Assembly: GCA_964544605.1 (NCBI GenBank)
Contig: CAZJBX010000046.1
Location: 1 to 7,334 of the forward strand
Source: JAMIFN01 sp964544605
GTDB lineage: Bacteria; Pseudomonadota; Gammaproteobacteria; Burkholderiales; Burkholderiaceae_C
DNA length: 7,334 bases
Reading direction: 5' to 3'
Positions 1 through 5,495 of this stretch are shown one piece after another (the first letter of the stretch is position 1; each line of letters begins with the position of its first letter). The notes beneath the pieces are model-generated. The model had not been told where the DNA came from, searched no databases, and saw only the letters and a program-made list of their open reading frames with translations. The position numbers were made by a program, and so were the translations under genes.

Positions 1-46
1 AGCGCTGTTCACTTGAAATTTATTCCGGACAGTAGTGGGGCTTGAC

Positions 47-102
47 CCGCAATCTCAATCGTCACAAAAATCCAGATTGCGGCTCGGCGGCCGCAATGAC
101 GA
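47..102. repeat. Nested inverted repeat downstream of hisG
   Basis: Seen directly: ATTGCGGC (76-83) and GCCGCAAT (90-97) form a perfect 8-bp stem with a 6-base loop. CCGCAATCT (47-55) is also a perfect inverted partner of AGATTGCGG (74-82), so two alternative hairpins share one arm. TCGTCA (59-64) and TGACGA (97-102) add a 6-bp inverted pair. Read on the minus strand, the 76-97 hairpin is followed five bases later by TTTTT (70-66), so it could be a weak terminator for hisG. It equally resembles the 'GTCATTGCG' type of dispersed intergenic palindrome known from several bacterial genomes; family membership is inference. The rest of 1-146 shows no convincing gene. Confidence 0.5.
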
Positions 103-146
103 AGTAGGAGAAGAGCCTAGGTTGCGGCTGCCTAAAGCCCAAGCCC

Positions 147-797
147 TCAAGCCTGCGCCGCCACAGCCTTGGCCAGTTGGTCCAGCAGGGGTTGAATTTG
201 CGCGTTTTTCAGCTTCAGGCTGGCTTGGTTGACCACCAAGTGCGAGCTGATGTCCATGATGCGCTCGACTTCGACCAATTGATTGGCCTTGAGCGTGCCG
301 CCAGTTGAAACCAAATCGACGATGGCATCGGCCAAGCCCGCCAGCGGCGCCAGCTCCATGCTGCCGTAGAGCTTGATGATGTCCACATGCACGCCTTTTT
401 CCGCAAAAAAGTTGCGTGCGATGTTCACATACTTGGTCGCCACCCGCACCCGTGCGCCCGTACGCACGGCGGCGCTGTAGTCAAAATCGCTGCGCACGGC
501 CACGCTCATGCGGCATTTGGCAATGTTCAAATCCAGTGGCAAATACAGACCCTGCATATCGGTTTCTAGCAGGGTGTCTTTGCCCACCACGCCCAAATCT
601 GCACCGCCAAACTGCACATAGGTGGGCACATCGGTGGCCCGCACCATGACCACGCGCACGCCGGGCTGGTTGGTTTGCAAAATGAGTTTGCGGGTTTTTT
701 CGGGGTCGTCCAAGACCTCAATGCCCGCTGATTGCAGCAGGGGCATGATTTCATCAAAGATACGGCCTTTAGAGAGGGCAAGGGTCAAATTCGTCAT
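147..797 (-). CDS. hisG: ATP phosphoribosyltransferase catalytic subunit, short form (HisG)
   Basis: Catalyses the first step of histidine synthesis, joining ATP and PRPP to give phosphoribosyl-ATP, in the cytoplasm. The product is 216 residues. It opens with LTLALSKGRI (4-13), carries RATDVPTYVQFGGADLGVVG at 53-72, and has the family signature from E148 to L169 (E-x5-G...VDLVSTGGTL). It stops at the length of the short HisG form, so the C-terminal histidine-binding regulatory domain of the long form is absent. Short forms are known to need HisZ as regulatory partner; hisZ is not in this window. The start at 797 is preferred over an ATG at 806 because a TACAAT -10-like hexamer (805-810) overlaps the latter and no Shine-Dalgarno precedes either. 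An open frame continuing to 965 runs into ilvD and is not the gene. It is divergent from ilvD, and no other his gene is visible. Confidence 0.97.
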   Translation of the reverse strand: MTNLTLALSKGRIFDEIMPLLQSAGIEVLDDPEKTRKLILQTNQPGVRVVMVRATDVPTYVQFGGADLGVVGKDTLLETDMQGLYLPLDLNIAKCRMSVAVRSDFDYSAAVRTGARVRVATKYVNIARNFFAEKGVHVDIIKLYGSMELAPLAGLADAIVDLVSTGGTLKANQLVEVERIMDISSHLVVNQASLKLKNAQIQPLLDQLAKAVAAQA

Positions 798-804
798 GGC
801 CGCC

Positions 805-810
805 ATTGTA
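805..810 (-). promoter_or_regulatory. -10-like TACAAT immediately before hisG
   Basis: On the minus strand TTTACAATG places a TACAAT hexamer (5 of 6 matches to TATAAT) ending seven bases before the ATG at 797. Transcription from it would begin at or next to the A of the start codon, implying a leaderless or nearly leaderless message. No convincing -35 hexamer lies 16-18 bases upstream. The same nine bases occur before rpiA at the same place, which strengthens the call. Confidence 0.5.
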
Positions 811-869
811 AATGGCCCCACAGCCCCAGGGCGTGTGGCGCTTTTGCTGGCGTGGTAGCGCAGGCATCC

Positions 870-875
870 TAAAAT
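870..875 (+). promoter_or_regulatory. Candidate ilvD -10 box (TAAAAT)
   Basis: TAAAAT matches the -10 consensus at 5 of 6 positions and lies in the divergent hisG-ilvD interval. The nearest TTG-type hexamer, TTGCTG (844-849), is 20 bases away, which is long, so the -35 is uncertain. Initiation near 882 would give an untranslated leader of about 68 bases and would exclude the upstream in-frame ATG at 878 as the ilvD start. No leader peptide with a run of Ile/Val/Leu codons or attenuator hairpin is evident in the leader. Confidence 0.4.
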
Positions 876-949
876 AGATGGTTTCGAGCGCCAGCGGCCC
901 CTTCGCGCCCTTGCGCCTTTTTGTTTCCTTTGCAAGAGAAGCCCACACC

Positions 950-2668
950 ATGAGCCAAGATTCAAGCCCGCACCGCGCCAACGCGCGCTCCGCCCACATC
1001 ACCCAAGGCAAAGAGCGCGCCCCCAACCGCAGCATGTACTACGCCATGGGCTACAAAGAGGAAGACTTTGACAAGCCCATGATCGGCGTGGCCAACGGCC
1101 ACAGCACCATCACACCCTGCAACAGCGGCTTGCAGCGTCTGGCCGATTCCGCCATTGCCGCCATTGAAGCGGCCGGTGCCAATGCCCAAGTCTTCGGCAC
1201 GCCCACCATTTCAGACGGCATGGCCATGGGCACGGAGGGCATGAAATACAGCTTGGTCAGCCGCGAGGTGATTTCCGACTGCATTGAAACCTGCGTGCAA
1301 GGCCAGTGGATGGACGGCGTGGTCGTCATTGGCGGCTGCGATAAAAACATGCCCGGCGGCCTCATGGGCATGCTGCGTGCCAATGTGCCCAGCATTTATG
1401 TGTATGGCGGCACGGTGCTGCCCGGCGAATACAAGGGCGAAAAGCTCAACATCGTCAGCGTGTTTGAGGCCGTAGGCCAAAACGCTGCCGGCAATTTGAG
1501 CGATGAGGACTTGAAGCAAATCGAGCAACGCGCCATCCCTGGCACCGGCTCTTGCGGCGGCATGTACACGGCCAACACCATGTCATCGGCCTTTGAAGCC
1601 TTGGGCATCTCCTTGCCCTACTCTTCCACCATGGCCAACCCCCACGATGAAAAGCAAAACAGCGCCGCCGAATCGGCCCGCGTGGTGGTGGAAGCGGTGA
1701 AGAAAAACATCCGCCCCAGCGACATCGTGACGCGCAAATCCATTGAAAACGCCGTCGCCGTCATCATGGCCACGGGCGGCTCCACCAACGCCGTGCTGCA
1801 CTTCTTGGCCATCGCCCACGCTGCTGGCGTCGAGTGGGAGATTGAGGACTTTGAGCGCATGCGCAAAAAAATCCCCGTCTTCTGCGACCTCAAACCCAGC
1901 GGCAAATACCTCGCCGTGGATTTGCACCGCGCTGGCGGCATCCCCCAAGTCATGAAAATGTTGCTGAACGCGGGTCTGCTGCACGGCGACTGCCTCACCA
2001 TCACCGGCCAAACCATTGCCGAAGTGCTCAAAGATGTACCCGACCAGCCCGCCGCTGACCAAGATGTCATTCGCCCCATCGACCAGCCCCTCTACAAAGA
2101 AGGCCATTTGGCGATTTTGAAAGGCAATCTCAGCCCCGAAGGCTGCGTCGCCAAAATCACGGGCCTGAAAAACCCCGCCATCACCGGCCCCGCCCGTGTG
2201 TTTGACGACGAGCAATCGGCGCTCAAAGCCATCCTCGACGGCAAAATCACCCACGGCGATGTCATGGTGCTGCGCTACCTCGGCCCCAAAGGCGGCCCCG
2301 GCATGCCCGAAATGCTCGCCCCCACAGGCGCACTCATCGGCAAAGGCTTGGGTGAAACCGTCGGCCTCATCACCGATGGCCGCTTCTCTGGCGGCACTTG
2401 GGGCATGGTGGTTGGCCATGTGGCCCCCGAAGCCTATGCTGGCGGCAACATCGCGCTGGTGCAAGAAGGCGACACCATCACCATTGACGCCACCAAACTG
2501 CAACTTGAACTGCATGTGAGCGAAGAAGAACTGGCCAAACGCCGCGCCGCTTGGGTCAAACCCGCGCCGCGCTACATCCGTGGCGTGCAGGCCAAATTCG
2601 CCAAAAATGCCGCCAGCGCCAGCAAAGGTGCGGTGTTGGATGCCTTCTGCGGTGAGGACTTTGCTTAA
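950..2668 (+). CDS. ilvD: Dihydroxy-acid dehydratase (IlvD)
   Basis: Dehydrates 2,3-dihydroxy-3-methylbutanoate (and the isoleucine analogue) to the 2-keto acid, the penultimate shared step of valine, isoleucine and leucine synthesis. The product is 572 residues, complete, of the shorter class rather than the ~616-residue E. coli type. Three cysteines expected to hold the Fe-S cluster are at C57 (TPCNS), C130 (GGCDKNMPG) and C202 (GSCGGMYTANTM). This spacing is typical of [2Fe-2S] dehydratases. D131 and K132 are the expected Mg site, the lysine being carbamylated in studied relatives. S480 in TDGRFSGGTWG is the expected catalytic base. The start at 950 follows a weak AAGAGAAG (934-941) and leaves out a 24-residue extension (from 878) that is unlike the family. 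It is divergent from hisG. The nearest terminator hairpin lies about 230 bases past the stop, beyond a palindromic repeat and a sequence gap. Confidence 0.98.
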   Translation: MSQDSSPHRANARSAHITQGKERAPNRSMYYAMGYKEEDFDKPMIGVANGHSTITPCNSGLQRLADSAIAAIEAAGANAQVFGTPTISDGMAMGTEGMKYSLVSREVISDCIETCVQGQWMDGVVVIGGCDKNMPGGLMGMLRANVPSIYVYGGTVLPGEYKGEKLNIVSVFEAVGQNAAGNLSDEDLKQIEQRAIPGTGSCGGMYTANTMSSAFEALGISLPYSSTMANPHDEKQNSAAESARVVVEAVKKNIRPSDIVTRKSIENAVAVIMATGGSTNAVLHFLAIAHAAGVEWEIEDFERMRKKIPVFCDLKPSGKYLAVDLHRAGGIPQVMKMLLNAGLLHGDCLTITGQTIAEVLKDVPDQPAADQDVIRPIDQPLYKEGHLAILKGNLSPEGCVAKITGLKNPAITGPARVFDDEQSALKAILDGKITHGDVMVLRYLGPKGGPGMPEMLAPTGALIGKGLGETVGLITDGRFSGGTWGMVVGHVAPEAYAGGNIALVQEGDTITIDATKLQLELHVSEEELAKRRAAWVKPAPRYIRGVQAKFAKNAASASKGAVLDAFCGEDFA

Positions 2669-2693
2669 AAGCATCTTCCCCTCCTCCGGAATG

Positions 2694-2894
2694 CCCCTCC
2701 CTTGGAGGGGTGCCCGCTAGGGCGGGGTGGTTACGCCTTTCTGTTGAANNNNNNNNNNNNNNNNNNNNNNNNNNNNNNNNNNNNNNNNNNNNNNNNNNNN
2801 NNNNNNNNNNNNNNNNNNNNNNNNNNNNNNNNNNNNNNNNNNNNNNNNACCACCACCCCGTCAGGCTGCGCCTGCCACCCCTCCAGAGGATGGG
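2694..2894 (+). repeat. Palindromic dispersed repeat, copy 1 (interrupted by the N gap)
   Basis: The left half (2694-2748, 55 bases) is identical to 3010-3064. The right half after the gap (2849-2894) is identical to 3067-3112. The left end is a self-complementary CCCCTCC-CTT-GGAGGGG, followed by a GCCC-GCTA-GGGC hairpin and CGGGGTGG. The right half carries CCACCCCG, a CAGGC-TGC-GCCTG hairpin and CACCCCTCC, so the two halves pair with each other. It begins 25 bases after the ilvD stop. A partial extra left end, CTTCCCCTCC (2675-2684), precedes it. No coding capacity of its own. Confidence 0.9.
2749..2848. other. Assembly gap, 100 N
   Basis: Exactly 100 unknown bases, the conventional placeholder for a scaffold join of unknown size. 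It falls inside repeat copy 1. By alignment to copy 2 the flanks are only two bases apart (3065-3066), so the true missing sequence may be as little as two bases, or may be further repeat units or an insertion. Translations running through it are meaningless. Confidence 0.98.
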
Positions 2895-2898
2895 AATA

Positions 2899-2931
2899 AA
2901 AAAGCCCCGCATTTGAAACGGCGGGGCTTTT
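2899..2931. terminator. Bidirectional rho-independent terminator 1 (ilvD side)
   Basis: AAAAGCCCCGC (2900-2910) pairs with GCGGGGCTTTT (2921-2931) around a 10-base loop. A T-rich tail follows on the plus strand (TTTTGTTT), and an A-run precedes it that serves as a T-tail on the minus strand. It can end ilvD transcription and also read-through from the minus-strand 94-residue gene. Confidence 0.85.
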
Positions 2932-3009
2932 GTTTGAGGTGCACTGCCCTCCCCTCTGAGCCGCCTGCTAGACCACCAGCCGAGTGCGGGCACGCGACTC
3001 AGTCACCTT

Positions 3010-3112
3010 CCCCTCCCTTGGAGGGGTGCCCGCTAGGGCGGGGTGGTTACGCCTTTCTGTTGAAATACCACCACCCCGTCAGGCTGCGCCTGCCACCCCT
3101 CCAGAGGATGGG
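3010..3112 (+). repeat. Palindromic dispersed repeat, copy 2 (complete)
   Basis: This is the only uninterrupted copy. Outer arms GGAGGGGTG (3020-3028) and CACCCCTCC (3094-3102) pair perfectly, as do inner arms CGGGGTGGT (3039-3047) and ACCACCCCG (3070-3078). Each arm has its own small hairpin between these blocks: CCC-GCTA-GGG at 3029-3038 and CAGGC-TGC-GCCTG at 3080-3092. Both tips carry a CCCCTCC/GGAGGGG-type hairpin (3010-3026 perfect; 3096-3112 with one mismatch). The unpaired centre is about 20 bases. The shape suits a MITE-like or REP/BIME-like element; no transposase is nearby and no clear target duplication is seen. Confidence 0.9.
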
Positions 3113-3118
3113 AATAAA

Positions 3119-3150
3119 AAAAGCCCCGCACTTGAAGTAGCGGGGCTTTT
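3119..3150. terminator. Bidirectional rho-independent terminator 2 (94-residue gene side)
   Basis: AAAAGCCCCGC (3119-3129) pairs perfectly over 11 bp with GCGGGGCTTTT (3140-3150). The loop (3130-3139) differs from terminator 1 at several positions while the stem is the same. A- and T-runs on both sides allow function in both directions; it lies 36 bases past the stop of the minus-strand gene. Confidence 0.88.
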
Positions 3151-3186
3151 GTTTGGCTGGCGCTTGGGCCAAGGGTTGAGCAGAGC

Positions 3187-3471
3187 TTAGACGGCCACTT
3201 TCACAATGTCGCCGCGTTCGAGGTAAAGGGCGAATTCATCACGCGAGAGGCTGATGACGACGGAGCCGCCGTCTTCGTCCCAGCTCAGGGTCCAACTGCC
3301 GATGGCTTCGTTCACGGCCGCGCGGACTTTGGGCACGCTTTGCAACATGCCATCGCCAGGGCGCCATTGGATGTCGCCGACGATATCAACCCAAAATTCG
3401 GCTTGGTTTTCTTGCGGCTGGCCTTCGGTCAAAGAGGTGGCAATGGATCGGTTGTGTGCAATATGGCTCAT
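3187..3471 (-). CDS. Unrecognised small acidic protein, 94 residues
   Basis: I do not recognise a family. The gene looks real: it has a consensus Shine-Dalgarno TAAGGAG (3477-3483) five bases before the ATG, ends at TAA shortly before a strong terminator, and shows a sensible residue mix. The product has about twice as many acidic as basic residues, no signal peptide, no membrane segment and no cysteine. The pattern suggests a compact alpha/beta fold: a strand near EFWVDIVGDI (25-34), a helix around VPKVRAAVNEAIGSW (46-60), strands at TLSWDEDG and SVVISLS (61-76), a helix at RDEFALYLERG (77-87) and a final strand IVKVAV. It is monocistronic unless a small upstream frame (3487-3621) is translated. 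Its neighbours give no functional hint. Confidence 0.8.
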   Translation of the reverse strand: MSHIAHNRSIATSLTEGQPQENQAEFWVDIVGDIQWRPGDGMLQSVPKVRAAVNEAIGSWTLSWDEDGGSVVISLSRDEFALYLERGDIVKVAV

Positions 3472-3476
3472 AGGGG

Positions 3477-3483
3477 CTCCTTA
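3477..3483 (-). promoter_or_regulatory. Shine-Dalgarno TAAGGAG of the 94-residue gene
   Basis: This near-perfect ribosome binding site, five bases before the ATG at 3471, fixes the start of the small gene and is the main reason to believe it is translated. Confidence 0.8.
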
Positions 3484-3687
3484 TGCTTAAAAAGGATGGA
3501 GGGGCAAGGGCCTGGGGCCGGGGCTGTTGTGTTTGTCATCAAGCCCAAGGGCGCGGGTGTGGCTTGGGGTAGCCGCAGCGGCGGCGGCCAAGATAAGGGC
3601 ACGAATGCCCAGCCCAAGCATGGGGAAGTATACAGGGCCAGGCGGGCTGGGCTGCCGCCTGAAATGCAATAGGTTAGACTTAGGCCC

Positions 3688-3730
3688 CTGCACACACCGC
3701 ACCTTAGCGGTGTTTGGCATTTTTGTGCAG
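3688..3730. other. Nested inverted repeat upstream of the aspA promoter region
   Basis: CTGCACA (3688-3694) pairs with TGTGCAG (3724-3730), and inside it ACACCGC (3694-3700) pairs with GCGGTGT (3707-3713) around ACCTTA. A TTTTT (3720-3724) follows the inner stem on the plus strand. It could be a terminator facing right with no obvious client gene, or an operator or structural element just upstream of the A/T-tract region. Function is not established from sequence. Confidence 0.45.
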
Positions 3731-3794
3731 TGCAAAAAAATTTCAATTTTTTCAATTTTTTTTGCTTGCAAAGGCTTTTTTCTTAGAAAATGCA
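3731..3794 (+). promoter_or_regulatory. Candidate aspA promoter with A/T-tract (UP-like) element
   Basis: A run of A-tract then phased T-tracts (3734-3763, with TTTCAATTTT repeated) stands out sharply in this G+C-rich sequence and resembles an UP element or curved DNA. Directly after it TTGCTT (3762-3767) and TAGAAA (3784-3789) are spaced 16 bases apart and could be -35 and -10. Initiation near 3796 would give a leader of about 215 bases before aspA. No CRP- or FNR-like palindrome of the kind controlling E. coli aspA was found. Confidence 0.4.
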
Positions 3795-3937
3795 GCGTCT
3801 GGGCTGCGCCACAAGCTTGCCGCTAGCCAAGGTCTTACAAAACAGCAGCACTTGCGCCATTTTTGGCCACATTCTTAGGGTGCTGTTGCCTAGTTTCCCT
3901 CTAGCCAAAGCAAGGGCTGAGTCCAGCGGAACAAGGC

Positions 3938-3963
3938 GGTGCCACATCCTTTGTACAGGCACC
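3938..3963 (+). other. Hairpin in the presumed aspA leader
   Basis: GGTGCC (3938-3943) and GGCACC (3958-3963) are perfect 6-bp inverted partners enclosing 14 bases. ATTTTTTG follows eight bases later (3972-3979). The stem-to-T-run distance is too long for a standard terminator. It could be a leader RNA structure near the ribosome binding region, or chance. Confidence 0.3.
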
Positions 3964-4010
3964 AAGTTGTGATTTTTTGTTCCACTTTCCATGTAAGAAA
4001 GACACACACC

Positions 4011-5411
4011 ATGCGCCAAGAAAGCGACTTTTTGGGTTCCAAAGACCTGCCCGACCATGCCTACTGGGGCGTGCACGCAGCCCGTGCCGTTGAGAACTTC
4101 CCCATTACTGGCCAAAGCGTCGCGCAAATGCCCCACCTTATCCGTGGCTTCGCTTATGTGAAGAAGGCTTGCGCCGCCGCCAACCTGACGATGAAGGCTA
4201 TCAGCGCCGAGCAGGCCGATGCCATCATGAAGGCTTGTGATGAAGTGGCCGAGGGCAAGTTTGATGCGCATTTTGTGGTGGATGTGCTGCAAGGCGGCGC
4301 AGGCACTTCAACCAATATGAATGCGAATGAGGTGATTGCCAACCGTGCCCTTGAAATCATGGGCAAGGCCAAGGGCGAGCATGCGTTTTTGCACCCCAAT
4401 GACACGGTCAATGCCTCACAAAGCACAAATGACACTTACCCCACTTCTGTGAAGCTGGCGACTTACTTTGGCATCCAAGATTTGCTCAAAGCTTTGGCCG
4501 CCCTGCGTGGTGCGTTTGAAGTGAAGGCAGCCGAGTTCAAGGATGTGCTGAAAATTGGCCGCACACAGTTGCAAGACGCTGTGCCCATGACTTTGGGTCA
4601 AGAGTTCAACGCCTATGTGTCTATGCTGGCCGCTGATGAGAAGCGCTTGGCCGAGTCTGCCGCTTTGCTCTGCGAAGTGAATATGGGCGGCACGGCCATT
4701 GGCACGGGCATCAATGCCCCCATTGGCTACGCTGAAGAAGTGGTGAAAGAGCTGGCCAAGTTCTCAGGCGTGCCGGTGTACAAAGCCGCTGACATGATTG
4801 CTGGCACGGCCGATACAGGCGTGTTTGCCGACATCTCTGGCATCCTCAAACGCATTGCGGTCAAGCTCTCGAAAATCGCCAACGATTTGCGTTTGCTCGG
4901 CTCTGGCCCGCAAGCGGGTGTGGGCGATATCAAGCTGCCTGCCCGTCAGGCGGGTTCTTCCATCATGCCTGGCAAGGTGAATCCTGTGATTCCTGAAGTG
5001 GTGAGCATGGTTTGCTTCCAAGTCATCGGCAACGATGTGGCCATCACCATGGCGGTAGAGGCAGGCCAGTTGCAACTCAACGCCTTCGAGCCTTTGATGG
5101 CTTGGAATCTGCACCAAAGCCTGCAACACATGGCCAAGGCTTGCCACACCTTGCAAATCAACTGCGTCGAAGGCATTGAGGCCAACACCGCCCTGTTGGA
5201 GTCGCGCATGGGCGAGTCGGTGACTTTGGTGACGGCCCTCAGCCCCATGATTGGCTACGCCAAGGCCGCGCAAATTGCGAAAAAAGCCATTGCCACAGGC
5301 CAGCCCATTGGCGTGGTGGCGGAAGAGCTCGGCATCATGAGCCAAGACAAGCTCAAAAGCCTGCTGGTGGCCGATAAGCTCACCACCCCTGGCGCTTTGA
5401 AAGCAGAATAA
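4011..5411 (+). CDS. aspA: Aspartate ammonia-lyase (aspartase, AspA)
   Basis: Reversibly converts L-aspartate to fumarate and ammonia in the cytoplasm, linking amino acid use to the TCA cycle. The product is 466 residues, close to E. coli AspA (478), and belongs to the fumarase/aspartase superfamily. The conserved segments are in order: GGAGTSTNMNANEV (95-108), HPNDTVNASQSTND (128-141), GRTQLQDAVPMTLGQEF (183-199) and GSSIMPGKVNP (315-325). S316 is the expected catalytic base, and K322 and N324 are expected substrate contacts. GRTQLQDA, rather than the fumarase THLMDA form, and overall resemblance to E. coli AspA separate it from FumC. The start at 4011 has a weak AAGAAAG (3995-4001) nine bases upstream; an in-frame ATG at 3939 adds 24 unlike residues. 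It is monocistronic, ending at a strong terminator 30 bases after the stop. Confidence 0.95.
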   Translation: MRQESDFLGSKDLPDHAYWGVHAARAVENFPITGQSVAQMPHLIRGFAYVKKACAAANLTMKAISAEQADAIMKACDEVAEGKFDAHFVVDVLQGGAGTSTNMNANEVIANRALEIMGKAKGEHAFLHPNDTVNASQSTNDTYPTSVKLATYFGIQDLLKALAALRGAFEVKAAEFKDVLKIGRTQLQDAVPMTLGQEFNAYVSMLAADEKRLAESAALLCEVNMGGTAIGTGINAPIGYAEEVVKELAKFSGVPVYKAADMIAGTADTGVFADISGILKRIAVKLSKIANDLRLLGSGPQAGVGDIKLPARQAGSSIMPGKVNPVIPEVVSMVCFQVIGNDVAITMAVEAGQLQLNAFEPLMAWNLHQSLQHMAKACHTLQINCVEGIEANTALLESRMGESVTLVTALSPMIGYAKAAQIAKKAIATGQPIGVVAEELGIMSQDKLKSLLVADKLTTPGALKAE

Positions 5412-5440
5412 ATCTGCCCATCCTGCTTTCAGGCCCACAA

Positions 5441-5472
5441 AAAAACCCGCCTCAAATGAAGCGGGTTTTTTC
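5441..5472. terminator. Bidirectional terminator between aspA and meaB
   Basis: AAAAAACCCGC (5441-5451) pairs perfectly with GCGGGTTTTTT (5462-5472) around a 10-base loop. With T-runs on either strand it serves both convergent units: aspA from the left and rpiA-meaB from the right (meaB stops 24 bases away). Confidence 0.95.
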
Positions 5473-5495
5473 ATGCCTGCTGCCTGAGGCTGGCT

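Noticed and set aside
798..965. Extended hisG start at 965
   Set aside because: It would overlap the ilvD start and add 56 residues unlike any HisG N-terminus; the presumed -10 boxes of both genes lie inside it.
1583..2674. 363-codon open frame antisense to ilvD
   Set aside because: The frame is a by-product of G+C-rich codon use in ilvD; its product is rich in His, Gly, Ala and Phe without any recognisable domain, and ilvD is unmistakable on the other strand.
2702..3140. Several short frames on both strands through the repeats and the N gap
   Set aside because: They translate the palindromic repeat itself or unknown bases; the same peptide (EGCPLGRGGYAFLL...) appears at both copies simply because the DNA is duplicated. 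No ribosome sites.
2675..3155. CRISPR array
   Set aside because: Only two direct copies, each about 100 bases and internally palindromic, without regular short spacers or cas genes.
3790..3972. 60-residue leader frame before aspA
   Set aside because: No ribosome site, start overlaps the presumed promoter, and the translation looks like random G+C-rich sequence; kept only as a possibility under the leader finding.
3965..3990. CRP site TGTGA (3968-3972) upstream of aspA
   Set aside because: Only a half-site; no TCACA partner at the right spacing, and no FNR-type TTGAT-N4-ATCAA.
4011..5411. Fumarase class II (fumC) assignment
   Set aside because: The superfamily loop is shared, but GRTQLQDAVPMTLGQEF and the N-terminal DFLGSKDLPDHAYWGVH pattern match aspartase rather than fumarase.
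4764..5474. 236-codon frame antisense to aspA
   Set aside because: Shadow of aspA; it begins within the aspA terminator and has no family resemblance.
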